Assembly (NCBI GenBank): GCA_050701815.1
Contig: JBOGDL010000530.1
Coordinates: 1 to 21,954, forward strand
Direction: 5' to 3'
From: WHSM01 sp050701815
GTDB lineage: Bacteria; Actinomycetota; Actinomycetes; Mycobacteriales; Micromonosporaceae
DNA: 21,954 bases
The translations under genes and the position numbers were made by a program. The first letter of the stretch is position 1. Each line of letters starts with the position of its first letter. Shown here piece after piece: positions 6,939 to 14,539 of this stretch. The notes beneath the pieces were generated by a model, which saw nothing but the letters and a program-made list of their open reading frames with translations, had not been told where the DNA came from and ran no database searches.

Positions 6939-7550
6939 ATGGCGCTCGGATATGTCAGACCAGCGCGTGCCGAGGACGCCGAGGAGATCGCGCGGGTTCA
7001 GCATGTCACGTGGCAGACCGCGTACCCTCGCTTCATTCCGCAGTTCGCGGTCGAGCACGCGCTTGCCACGGCCGATGTGACCTCGTTGGCGCAGCAATGG
7101 CGTGCGGCGATCACCAATCCCCCGAGTTCGCGGCATCAGGTGTTGGTGGCGATCGAGCAGGCTGAGGGCGTCCCGGAGCACATGGTGGGTTTTGTCGCCA
7201 GCGGTCCGGCCGATGAGACCACCCTGGATCCGGATGAGCCGGCGCCCGAGCCCTCGACGGCGGCGGTCACCGACCTGATGGTGGAGCCGCGTTGGGGGCG
7301 GCGCGGGCACGGCAGCCGGTTGCTTTCCGCCGCTGTCGACGCCTGGAGAAGACACGGCTTCACCCGTGTTCTGGCCTGGGCGTTCGACAAGGACGACGCC
7401 ACCACGAAGTTCCTCACCTCGACGGGCTGGGAACCTGACGGCGCGGCCCGGGCGCTGGACATCGAGGGCGTGCTCGCCCCGCAGACCCGACTGCACGTCA
7501 GCCTCGAGGAGAACCCTGACGATGCGGGGATCCCTCGCGATTCAGGTTGA
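6939..7550 (+). CDS. GNAT family N-acetyltransferase (second of two)
   Basis: The 203-residue protein opens with GYVRPARAEDAEEIARVQHVTWQTAYP, resembling the N-terminus of the preceding GNAT. The acetyl-CoA-binding motif is VTDLMVEPRWGRRGHGSRLL (R-R-G-H-G, residues 121-125), then VLAWAFDKDDATTKFLTSTGW, the C-terminal GNAT segment. The substrate is unknown. The start was set at the ATG that begins the conserved domain and has a TAGCCT box seven bases upstream. The gene lies 110 bases after the first GNAT and has its own predicted promoter, so the two are probably separate transcripts. Acidic residues around 92-106 form an insert between strands that is absent from the first GNAT. Confidence 0.88.
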   Translation: MALGYVRPARAEDAEEIARVQHVTWQTAYPRFIPQFAVEHALATADVTSLAQQWRAAITNPPSSRHQVLVAIEQAEGVPEHMVGFVASGPADETTLDPDEPAPEPSTAAVTDLMVEPRWGRRGHGSRLLSAAVDAWRRHGFTRVLAWAFDKDDATTKFLTSTGWEPDGAARALDIEGVLAPQTRLHVSLEENPDDAGIPRDSG

Positions 7551-7605
7551 TTCACCCGACGGCAGGGCGCGCCGCCAGCGCTCGGTGAGGCTGCCCGCCG
7601 GTGGC

Positions 7606-7611
7606 TAGGCT
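7606..7611 (+). promoter_or_regulatory. Predicted -10 element of leaderless DUF4396 gene
   Basis: TAGGCT is followed by seven bases and the ATG at 7619-7621. There is no ribosome-binding sequence. The alternative GTG at 7601 would place the promoter inside the coding frame. Confidence 0.45.
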
Positions 7612-7618
7612 GAAGCAC

Positions 7619-8083
7619 ATGGCTGCGGGGACGGCAGGGTCAGCGCAATCTCTCACCCGGCAGGCGGTGAGTGCGACGTCGCACTGCCTCACCGGCTGCG
7701 TGATCGGCGAAGTGCTGGGGATGGTGATCGCCACCGCCCTCGGTTGGCCCGCCCTCCCCGCGATCGCACTCGCCATCGCCTTGGCGTTCGTTTTCGGGTA
7801 CCTGCTCACCATCGTCAACGTGTCGCGGGCGGGCCTGGCGTTGAAAGCGGCCATCGCCGTCGCGTTGGCTGCCGACTCCGCGTCCATCGCGGTGATGGAA
7901 CTCGTCGACAACGCCGTGATCGTCGCGACGCCGGGGGCGATGGAGGCGGGGCTGACCAGTTGGCTGTTCTGGGGCCCGTTGGCCTTGGGTTTCGGGATCG
8001 CGTTCGTGATCACGGCGCCGATGAACCGGTGGCTGATCAGCAGGGGCAGGGGTCACGCGGTGGCCCACCAGCACCACCACTGA
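7619..8083 (+). CDS. DUF4396 integral membrane protein
   Basis: The 154-residue protein has no known biochemical function. It shows the DUF4396 hallmark HCLTGCVIGEVLG (His22, Cys23, Cys27, Glu31), ALAFVFGYLLT, the helix DSASIAVMELVDNAV, and APMNRWLISRGRGHAVAHQHHH at the end. About four or five membrane segments are expected, near 25-42, 46-67, 76-104 and 114-134. The His/Cys pair in the first segment, acidic residues inside the third, and a histidine-rich tail suggest metal binding or transport, but this is inference. The start is the ATG preceded at seven bases by TAGGCT. It is convergent with dapB, with 53 bases between stops. Confidence 0.88.
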   Translation: MAAGTAGSAQSLTRQAVSATSHCLTGCVIGEVLGMVIATALGWPALPAIALAIALAFVFGYLLTIVNVSRAGLALKAAIAVALAADSASIAVMELVDNAVIVATPGAMEAGLTSWLFWGPLALGFGIAFVITAPMNRWLISRGRGHAVAHQHHH

Positions 8084-8136
8084 GCCGTCGAGGCGACGCA
8101 AGCCGACCACGCCCCAAGCCGGTCGCGCACGTCTGG

Positions 8137-8907
8137 TCACCCGTCCAGCAGATGCTCCAGGCCGAGGGTGAGCCCCGGGCGGCGCGTCACTTCCCGCACC
8201 GCGAGCAGCACGCCGGGCATGAAAGACACCCGGTCGTACGAGTCGTGCCGGATCGTCAGGGTCTCCCCCACGTTGCCGAACAGCACCTCCTGGTGCGCGG
8301 TCAAACCCGCCGAACGCACGGAATGCACGCGCACCCCCTGCACCTCGGCGCCCCGGGCGCCGGGCAGCTCCGACGTGGTGGCGTCCGGCGCCGGCCCCAG
8401 GCCAGCCGCCGAGCGTGCCTGCCCGACCATCTCCGCGGTGCGCAACGCGGTGCCGCTGGGCGCGTCCACCTTGCCGGGGTGGTGCATCTCGATGACGTCA
8501 ACGGAGGGAAAGTAGCGGGCCGCGCGCTCAGCGAATTGCATCGCCAACACGGCGCCGATCGCGAAGTTCGGCGCGACCACCACGCCGACACCGGGCTTGT
8601 GCTCCAGCCAGCCACGTACCTCGCTGACCCGCTCCGGGGTGAAGCCGGACGTGCCGACAACCACGGAGATGCCCTGGTCAACACACCAGCGCAGGTTGTC
8701 CATCACCACGTCCGGGGCGGTGAAGTCGACCACCACCTGGGCGCCGGCCTCGGAGACACCAGCCAACCGGTCGCCAATGTCGATCACCGCCACCAGCGCC
8801 ATGTCGTCGGCGGCGTCCACAGCGCGGCACACCTCCGCGCCCATCCGTCCCGCCGCGCCGAGCACGCCCACTCGGATCTGCTGCTGCGGGCTCGTCGCCT
8901 CGCTCAT
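8137..8907 (-). CDS. dapB: 4-hydroxy-tetrahydrodipicolinate reductase
   Basis: DapB reduces the DapA product using NAD(P)H in diaminopimelate/lysine synthesis. The 256-residue protein has the nucleotide-binding loop GVLGAAGRMG (residues 14-23), DFTAPDVV, VGTSGF, and EMHHPGKVDAPSGTAL with the catalytic His pair and substrate-binding Lys. Full family length (about 245-270) is present. The start is ATG at 8905-8907, giving MSEATSPQQQIRVGV; only a weak GGTGA lies nearby. It follows the M16 protease gene by 89 bases, so it may share the pnp-M16 transcript or have its own promoter. The M16-dapB neighbourhood is conserved in Streptomyces and, loosely, in Mycobacterium. Confidence 0.97.
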   Translation of the reverse strand: MSEATSPQQQIRVGVLGAAGRMGAEVCRAVDAADDMALVAVIDIGDRLAGVSEAGAQVVVDFTAPDVVMDNLRWCVDQGISVVVGTSGFTPERVSEVRGWLEHKPGVGVVVAPNFAIGAVLAMQFAERAARYFPSVDVIEMHHPGKVDAPSGTALRTAEMVGQARSAAGLGPAPDATTSELPGARGAEVQGVRVHSVRSAGLTAHQEVLFGNVGETLTIRHDSYDRVSFMPGVLLAVREVTRRPGLTLGLEHLLDG

Positions 8908-8996
8908 GGTGTCACCAGCCTGTCGGGAGGTTCAGCCTTCAGTCAGTGCGTTGTGTGGCGTCAGTCGAGGGTCTGGTCGTCTGAGACAGGACAGAC

Positions 8997-10367
8997 CTAG
9001 GAGATCACCGCAGAGAAGTCCCGGTCGGAGAAGGGTCCGACGACGGCCAACGACATCGGTTGGTCAAGGACCTCTGAGGCCACCACCCGCACGTCATCGA
9101 CGGTGACCGCCTCCACCCGCTGCAACAGGTCATCAGCGCTGAGCAGCTCCTCATGCAGCAGCTCGCCCTTGCCGAGCTGGCTCATCCGGGAACCGGTGTC
9201 CTCCAGGCCCAGCACCAGACCGCCTTTGAGCATGCCTTTGCCGCGGTCGATCTCCCCGTCGGCAAGGGCGCCCGAGGCGACTGCGGCGAGCTGCTCACGT
9301 ACCAGTGAAAGCACTTCGTCGACTTTGCCCGGGGCACATCCCGCATACACGCCGAGCAGCCCGATGTCGGAGTACTGGGTGGTGTGGGAGTACACCGAGT
9401 ACGCCAGCCCGCGCTTCTCCCTGATCTCCTGGAAGAGCCGGCTGGACATGCCGCCGCCCAGGGCGTTGTTCAGCACGCCGAGCGCGAACCGGCGCTCGTC
9501 CCGGCGGGGAAACGCGGGGCAGCCCAACAGCAGATTGGCCTGCTCGCTGTCCTTGTTGTGCACCCGCGCCCCGTGGGTGACCGGCGCGGCGGGATGGGCC
9601 GGACGCAGCGACGCCGGCGCACCTGACTGGGCGAACCTTGGGGCGTTTTCGAACGCCTTGCGGACCCCGGCGACCACCACGTCGTGGTCCAGGCCTCCGG
9701 CGGCCGTGATCACCAGGTCCGGCGGCAGGTAGTGGCGGTGATAGAAACTCATCAGCTGGTCGCGGGTCATGGCGGAGATGCTCCCCGCGGTGCCCGAGAT
9801 CGGACGACCCAACGGGTGGTCACCGAACATCGCCCGGTAGAAGAGGTCGTGCACCAGATCCGCGGGCTCGTCCTCGTTCATGGCGATCTCTTCGCAGATC
9901 ACGCCCCGCTCGGTTTCCACGTCCTCATCGGCCAGGACGGAGTCGGCGATCAGGTCGCACACCACGTCGATCGCCAACGGCAGGTCCTGGTCCAGCACCC
10001 GGGCGTAGTAGCAGGTGTACTCCTTGGCGGTGAAGGCGTTGGTCTCACCGCCCACCGCCTCCAGCTCGGCGGCGATCTCCAACGCGCCCCGCCGGGACGT
10101 GCCCTTGAACAACAGATGCTCAAGAAAGTGAGATCCACCAGCCAGGGCGGGGGTCTCGTCGCGAGACCCGACGCCAGCCCACACCCCGAACGAAGCGCTG
10201 CGCATCGCGGGAATCGCCTCGGTGAGCACCCGCATGCCGTTGTCGAGCACGGTGCGCCGCACCACGCCCCGCAACGGGTCCGCCGTGATGGTGCGCGTGT
10301 GCGCCGCCCCAGCCGCCCGCGCCGCCGGATCGGGCGACGCGGGCGTGGCGCCGTTTCGCTGGCTCAC
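8997..10367 (-). CDS. M16 family zinc metalloprotease (PepR-like)
   Basis: This 456-residue inverzincin carries the inverted zinc motif HFLEH (His80, Glu83, His84). The third ligand Glu160 lies in ETERGVICEEI, 76 residues after His84, the canonical spacing. The motif is followed by FKGT and GGETNAFTAKEYTCYYA, and the C-terminal M16 half contains EIREKRGLAYSVYSHTTQYSD, the Arg/Tyr substrate-binding motif. It resembles M. tuberculosis PepR (Rv2782c) and related mitochondrial processing peptidase-like enzymes; there is no signal peptide, so a cytoplasmic location is expected. The GTG start at 10365-10367 overlaps the pnp TGA by four bases, giving translational coupling to PNPase. The natural substrate is unknown. 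Confidence 0.95.
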   Translation of the reverse strand: MSQRNGATPASPDPAARAAGAAHTRTITADPLRGVVRRTVLDNGMRVLTEAIPAMRSASFGVWAGVGSRDETPALAGGSHFLEHLLFKGTSRRGALEIAAELEAVGGETNAFTAKEYTCYYARVLDQDLPLAIDVVCDLIADSVLADEDVETERGVICEEIAMNEDEPADLVHDLFYRAMFGDHPLGRPISGTAGSISAMTRDQLMSFYHRHYLPPDLVITAAGGLDHDVVVAGVRKAFENAPRFAQSGAPASLRPAHPAAPVTHGARVHNKDSEQANLLLGCPAFPRRDERRFALGVLNNALGGGMSSRLFQEIREKRGLAYSVYSHTTQYSDIGLLGVYAGCAPGKVDEVLSLVREQLAAVASGALADGEIDRGKGMLKGGLVLGLEDTGSRMSQLGKGELLHEELLSADDLLQRVEAVTVDDVRVVASEVLDQPMSLAVVGPFSDRDFSAVIS

Positions 10368-12688
10368 CGACGACGCTGACGACGACGGTGCCGCTCGCCT
10401 TCGCCGTCGCTGTCGCCGCCCCGCTCGGGCTCGCTGTCGTGCGGCGGTTTCGACTCGTCCCCGCCCTCGGATCGGGGCGGACGGACCGGTGTGGCCGCGC
10501 TTTCCACGCCTGCCTTGTCAAGGTAGATCTTGCCGCGCTGGTCGATATCGGCGATCTGGACTTCCACCTTGTCGCCGACGTTGAGGTAGTCCTCGACCTT
10601 GTCGATGCGCTTGCCGTCGCCGATCTTGGAGATGTGCAGCAGGCCGTCCCGGCCCGGCGTCAGTGAGATGAAGGCGCCGAACGCGGTGGTCTTCACCACG
10701 GTGCCGAGGAACCGGTCGCCCGCCTTGGGCATCTGGGGGTTGGCGATCGCGTTGACCCGCTCCACGGCGGCCTCCGCGGACGGGCCGTCGACGGAGCCGA
10801 TGTAGATCGTGCCGTCGTCCTCGATGGACAACTCGGCGCCGGTCTCGTCCTGGATCGCATTGATGGTCTGGCCCTTCGGCCCGATCACCATGCCGATCTT
10901 GTCCACCGGGATCTTGATCGCGAGCACCCGCGGCGCGTGCACCGACATCTCGCGAGGCTCTTCAATCGCCTCGTTCATCACGTCCAGGATCGTCAGCCGA
11001 GCGTCCCGCGCCTGCTGCAGCGCGGCAGCCAGCACGTCGGACGGGATGCCGTCGAGCTTGGTGTCCAGTTGCAGCGCGGTGACGAAGTCGCGGGTCCCGG
11101 CGACCTTGAAGTCCATGTCGCCGTACGCGTCCTCGGCGCCCAGGATGTCGGTGAGCGCCAGGTACGAGGTCTTGCCGTCCACCTCGTCCGAGACCAGGCC
11201 CATCGCGATGCCCGCCACCGGGGCCGCCAGCGGCACCCCCGCCGCCATCAGGCTCATGGTGCTGGCGCACACCGAGCCCATCGACGTGGATCCGTTGGAG
11301 CTGATCGCCTCGGAGACCTGTCGGATCGCGTACGGGAAGTCCTCCCGCTTCGGCAGCACCGGGATCAGCGCCCGCTCAGCGAGCGCACCGTGGCCGATCT
11401 CCCGACGCTTCGGCGAGCCGACCCGCCCGGTTTCTCCGGTGGAGTACGGCGGGAAGTTGTAGTTGTGCATGTACCGCTTGGCCTTCTCCGGCGACAGCGT
11501 GTCCAGCGTCTGCTCCATCCGCAGCATGTTCAGCGTGGTGGCCCCGAGGATCTGGGTCTCGCCACGCTCGAAGAGCGCCGAGCCGTGCACCCGGGGCAGC
11601 ATGTCCACCTCGGCGGAGAGCGGACGGATGTCCTTCGGGCCTCGCCCGTCGATCCGCACCTCGTCGCGCAGCACCCGCTGCCGCACCAGTTTCTTGGTCA
11701 GCGAACGCAGCGCGCCGGAGAGCTCTTTCTCCCGACCTTCGAAATCTTCGGCCAGGCGCTCTTGCATCGACTCTTTGATCCGGTCGAGCGCGTTTTCCCG
11801 CTCCTGCTTGCCCGCGATCTGCAGCGCGTCGGCCAGCTCGTTCGCCACCGCCGACTCGACCGCGGCGTACGCGTCATCGGCGTAGTCGGCGAACACCGGG
11901 AACTCGGTCGTCGCCTTGCCCGCGACCGAGACCAGCTCGCTCTGGGCCCGGCACAGCGCGGCGATGTGCGGCTTGGCCGCCTCCAGACCGCTGGCCACGA
12001 TGTCTTCCGTGGGGGCCGAGGCGCCGTCGCCAACCAGCCCGACCACGTTGTTGGTGGCTTCGGCTTCCACCATCATCACGGCCACATCGCCGTCCGGCAG
12101 CAGCCGGCCCGCGATCACCATGTCGAAGGTGGCCCGCTCCAGCTCCTGATGCGTGGGAAACGCCACCCACTGGCCCTCGATGTGGGCCATCCGGGTGGCC
12201 CCGATCGGGCCGGAGAACGGCAGCCCCGCGAGGGTGGTGGACAGCGACGCCGCGTTGATCGCCACCACGTCGTACGGGTGGGCCGGGTCCAGCGCCAGCA
12301 CGGTCTCGACCACCTGGACCTCGTTGCGCAGCCCCTTCACGAAGCTGGGACGCAGCGGCCGGTCGATCAGACGGCAGGTCAGGATCGCCTCTTCGCTGGG
12401 GCGCCCTTCGCGGCGGAAGAAAGAGCCGGGGATCCGGCCGGCCGCGTACATCCGCTCTTCCACGTCGACGGTGAGCGGGAAGAAGTCCAGGAACTCCTTG
12501 GGCTGCTTGCTGGCGGTGGTCGCCGAGAGCACGACGGTGTCGCCGAGCCGGGCGACAGCGCTGCCCGCCGCCTGCTGCGCGAGCCGGCCGGTGGAGAAGA
12601 CGACTTCGCGAGCGTCGAAGGTCCCGTTGTCGATCGACGCGCGGCTGATGTGCTCGCCGAGCGCGCTTGGTTGTTGGGTTTGTGTCAT
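10364..12688 (-). CDS. pnp: Polyribonucleotide nucleotidyltransferase (PNPase)
   Basis: PNPase degrades RNA phosphorolytically 3'-5' and can add tails; in actinobacteria it is also called GpsI. The 774-residue protein has two RNase PH-like domains: the first includes FFPLTVDVEERMYAAGRIPGSFF, the second RTEIRHGAL-type and SNGSTSMGSVCAS motifs. Then come a KH domain (KIPVDKIGMVIGPKGQTIN, about residues 590-650), an S1 domain (TTAFGAFISLTPGRDGLLHISK, about 655-725) and an acidic then Arg-rich tail ending HRRRQRRR. The frame is open to 12805, but ATG 12686-12688 is preferred. It gives MTQTQQPSALGEH and has AAGGAG 11 bases upstream. It lies 229 bases after rpsO, separated by hairpin-rich sequence, and is coupled to the M16 gene. 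Confidence 0.97.
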   Translation of the reverse strand: MTQTQQPSALGEHISRASIDNGTFDAREVVFSTGRLAQQAAGSAVARLGDTVVLSATTASKQPKEFLDFFPLTVDVEERMYAAGRIPGSFFRREGRPSEEAILTCRLIDRPLRPSFVKGLRNEVQVVETVLALDPAHPYDVVAINAASLSTTLAGLPFSGPIGATRMAHIEGQWVAFPTHQELERATFDMVIAGRLLPDGDVAVMMVEAEATNNVVGLVGDGASAPTEDIVASGLEAAKPHIAALCRAQSELVSVAGKATTEFPVFADYADDAYAAVESAVANELADALQIAGKQERENALDRIKESMQERLAEDFEGREKELSGALRSLTKKLVRQRVLRDEVRIDGRGPKDIRPLSAEVDMLPRVHGSALFERGETQILGATTLNMLRMEQTLDTLSPEKAKRYMHNYNFPPYSTGETGRVGSPKRREIGHGALAERALIPVLPKREDFPYAIRQVSEAISSNGSTSMGSVCASTMSLMAAGVPLAAPVAGIAMGLVSDEVDGKTSYLALTDILGAEDAYGDMDFKVAGTRDFVTALQLDTKLDGIPSDVLAAALQQARDARLTILDVMNEAIEEPREMSVHAPRVLAIKIPVDKIGMVIGPKGQTINAIQDETGAELSIEDDGTIYIGSVDGPSAEAAVERVNAIANPQMPKAGDRFLGTVVKTTAFGAFISLTPGRDGLLHISKIGDGKRIDKVEDYLNVGDKVEVQIADIDQRGKIYLDKAGVESAATPVRPPRSEGGDESKPPHDSEPERGGDSDGEGERHRRRQRRR

Positions 12689-12874
12689 GGCGTCTGTTGC
12701 TCCTTTTAGTGCGGCTCGACGAGTCGAGCTGACATTCGGCGACGCCAGGATCTCCGGAGCTGCTCCGCGCCGGTCTTCGATCGAAGTCTCCGGGGACTTC
12801 TCCACCCGGGGACCACTACCGAGGACCGGAGCGCGACCTACTCCGCTCGATCACCTGCGCCGACCATCAATAGC
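12689..12874 (-). promoter_or_regulatory. Palindrome-rich pnp leader
   Basis: Successive inverted repeats are visible: GCTCGAC-GA-GTCGAGC (12714-12729), CGGAGC-T-GCTCCG (12755-12767), the perfect palindrome CTTCGATCGAAG (12775-12786), and GAAGTC-TCCGGG-GACTTC (12783-12800). The last two share bases and cannot form together. The AAGGAG ribosome site lies just downstream of the first. This arrangement of mutually exclusive stems suits post-transcriptional control of pnp, which is autoregulated in other bacteria, but no specific mechanism is shown by the sequence. Confidence 0.4.
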
Positions 12875-12912
12875 GAACCTCCTCCCCAAGCCTAGGCACG
12901 GGGAGGAGGTTC
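12875..12912 (-). terminator. rpsO-pnp intergenic hairpin (processing site or attenuating terminator)
   Basis: The arms GAACCTCCTCCCC (12875-12887) and GGGGAGGAGGTTC (12900-12912) are perfect reverse complements, a 13-bp stem with a 12-base loop, five bases after the rpsO stop. No T-run follows on the minus strand (next bases GCTATTGATGG), so complete intrinsic termination is unlikely. In E. coli and Streptomyces the rpsO-pnp spacer hairpin is an RNase III cleavage site, and the E. coli site controls pnp expression; the position here fits that role. Confidence 0.7.
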
Positions 12913-12917
12913 GACGC

Positions 12918-13187
12918 TTAACGCCGCAGGCCGAGTCGCTCAATCAGCGAACGGTAGCGGCTGATGTCTTCGTTGCTCAGGTACTTCAGAAGCCGGCGTC
13001 GGCGGCCCACCAGCAACAGCAGACCACGCCGACTGTGGTGGTCGTGCTTGTGCTGCTTGAGGTGCTCGGTGAGGTCTTTGATCCGTCGGGTCAGCACCGC
13101 GACCTGGACCTCTGGTGAGCCGGTGTCGCCTTCTCCGGTGGCGTACTCCGAGATGATCTTGTTTTTCTCGCTGGTTTCGAGCGCCAT
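12918..13187 (-). CDS. rpsO: 30S ribosomal protein S15
   Basis: The 89-residue length is exactly typical. The sequence shows YATGEGDTGSPEVQVAVLTRRI, LTEHLKQHKHDHHSRRGLLLLVGRRRRLLKYL and a C-terminal YRSLIERLGLRR, the S15 signature. S15 binds the 16S rRNA central domain early in small-subunit assembly and in several bacteria represses its own mRNA. The start is ATG at 13185-13187 with a purine stretch GGATAGGGAGAA directly before it. It lies between ribF and pnp, the near-universal bacterial order. The 210-base upstream spacer contains a candidate promoter overlapping the ribF stop and two hairpins, which could serve as an autoregulatory leader. Confidence 0.98.
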   Translation of the reverse strand: MALETSEKNKIISEYATGEGDTGSPEVQVAVLTRRIKDLTEHLKQHKHDHHSRRGLLLLVGRRRRLLKYLSNEDISRYRSLIERLGLRR

Positions 13188-13270
13188 TTCTCCCTATCCA
13201 TCTTCCGCTTCGCAGGCGGCTGCTTGATCCGCGGCTCGGAGCTGGCGCCCCTGAGCCACTGGCGCGCGGT

Positions 13271-13313
13271 GCTCAGCGAATTGCTGAGCTGCGGTGCCGT
13301 GCCCGGCGGGCAC
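13271..13313 (-). promoter_or_regulatory. Two adjacent hairpins in the rpsO 5' leader
   Basis: GTGCCC-GGC-GGGCAC (13299-13313) and GCTCAGC-GAATT-GCTGAGC (13271-13289) are perfect inverted repeats 10 bases apart in the ribF-rpsO spacer, roughly 85-125 bases upstream of the rpsO start. Neither is followed by a T-run. They may form an S15-binding leader structure or protect the ribF 3' end. The sequence alone does not decide. Confidence 0.45.
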
Positions 13314-13372
13314 TGACGCGCCGACCTCGCCCCACGGCGCCGTGCAGGCATGCGAGATCGCACCGATTACTC

Positions 13373-13401
13373 GGCGTACTGGCAAGGCTAGCACCTGTCA
13401 A
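13373..13401 (-). promoter_or_regulatory. Candidate rpsO promoter
   Basis: On the minus strand a perfect TTGACA -35 box (13396-13401) overlaps the ribF stop codon. After 17 bases comes TACGCC (13373-13378), a fair -10. A TAGCCT preceded by TG (13385-13390) lies in between and could be an alternative extended -10. Either would give a leader of 165-190 bases before rpsO. Confidence 0.4.
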
Positions 13402-14333
13402 TCTTTGAACAGCGCCCGGGTCTGGCTGACATCGCGCTCGATCTGAGCGGTCAGAAGGTCCACCGTGTCGTACGCCCGCATGTCCCGCAGCCGGGCGATG
13501 AAATCCAGCGCCACCCGCTCGCCGTAAAGATCCTCGTGAAAGTCGAGCACATGAGCCTCCACCCGCCGCTCCTCGCCGGCGAACGTGGGGTTGGTGCCGA
13601 TGCTGACGGCTGCCGGCAACCGGTCGCCCGCCTTGTCCCGCACCAGCCACGCCCCGTAGACGCCATCGGCGGGGACCGCCGCGTGCGGGTGGCACATCAG
13701 ATTCGCCGTCGGGTAGCCCAACAAGCGACCCCGACGGTCGCCGCGCACCACCACACCTTCCAGCCGGTGCGGCCGCCCCAGCGCACCGGCCGCGGCGGCC
13801 ACCTCGCCCGCGTCCACACACGCCCGGATGTACGTGGAGCTGAGAATCGCGCCGTCCTCCTCGCCCACCAGCGGGGCGCCTTCCACGGCGAACCCGAAGC
13901 TGCGGCCGAGCCTGCTCAGCAGCGCCACGTCACCCGCCGCCTTGTGCCCGAACCGGAAATTCTCCCCCACCACCACCAACGCGGCGTGCAGGTGCTCCAC
14001 CAGCACGTCGTGCACGAACGCCTCCGCGGAGAGCCGGCTGAACGCAGGGGTGAACGGCAGCACGCACAGCACGTCCACGCCGAGTCGCTCGATCAGCTCC
14101 GCTTTGCGGGCCGGCTCAGACAGAATCGCCGGGTGGCTGCCGGGGCGCACCACCTCGGACGGGTGGGGGTCGAAGGTCACCACCACCGACCGCAGCCCCC
14201 GCTCAGCGGCGCGCTTGACCGCGTGTCCGATGATCTGCTGATGCCCACGGTGCACGCCGTCGAACACCCCGATGGTGACCACTGAACGGCCCCAGCCGCT
14301 GGGCGCGCGCTGCAATCCACGCCAACGCTGCAT
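13398..14333 (-). CDS. ribF: Bifunctional riboflavin kinase / FAD synthetase
   Basis: RibF makes FMN from riboflavin and then FAD. The 311-residue protein has an N-terminal adenylyltransferase domain with TIGVFDGVHRGHQ (HxGH-like nucleotide-binding motif, near residue 20), VVVTFDPHP and VVGENFRFGHKA, followed by SSTYIRACVDAGEV. The C-terminal riboflavin kinase domain begins with GVVVRGDRRGRLLGYPTANL and includes DGVYGAWL and VEAHVLDFHEDLYGERVALDFIARLRDM. Both domains are complete. The ATG at 14331-14333 is preceded by GGAGG with a short four-base spacing. The gene lies in the conserved truB-ribF-rpsO order; its FAD product is required by ThyX encoded in this window. Confidence 0.97.
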   Translation of the reverse strand: MQRWRGLQRAPSGWGRSVVTIGVFDGVHRGHQQIIGHAVKRAAERGLRSVVVTFDPHPSEVVRPGSHPAILSEPARKAELIERLGVDVLCVLPFTPAFSRLSAEAFVHDVLVEHLHAALVVVGENFRFGHKAAGDVALLSRLGRSFGFAVEGAPLVGEEDGAILSSTYIRACVDAGEVAAAAGALGRPHRLEGVVVRGDRRGRLLGYPTANLMCHPHAAVPADGVYGAWLVRDKAGDRLPAAVSIGTNPTFAGEERRVEAHVLDFHEDLYGERVALDFIARLRDMRAYDTVDLLTAQIERDVSQTRALFKD

Positions 14334-14539
14334 ATCCCCTCCAGCCGATTACCCCTGGTGAACCCTGCCATGCCGCGACTTCGCCCCACGCAAGGACCGG
14401 TGCGGCTTCCGGAGGTCTAACCTCATCGATACGGGTTCGGTCACGCGTCCGCTGCCGGCGTGCCCCGGACCACGCGCCGCCCGCCCTGAGCCCTCCCCAG
14501 GATCGCACCGCGACCGACGACTCCCCGCGGGGGCAGCGG

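Noticed and set aside
8084..8136. Bidirectional terminator between DUF4396 and dapB
   Set aside because: Only a 5-6 bp imperfect stem (CGACC with GGTCG) and no T-run on either strand.
10937..12709. 590-codon plus-strand open frame antisense to pnp
   Set aside because: PNPase domains are intact on the minus strand. The His/Arg/Val-rich translation is a codon-bias shadow.
14523..14532. CCCCGCGGGG palindrome after truB
   Set aside because: No room for a loop and expected by chance in this base composition.
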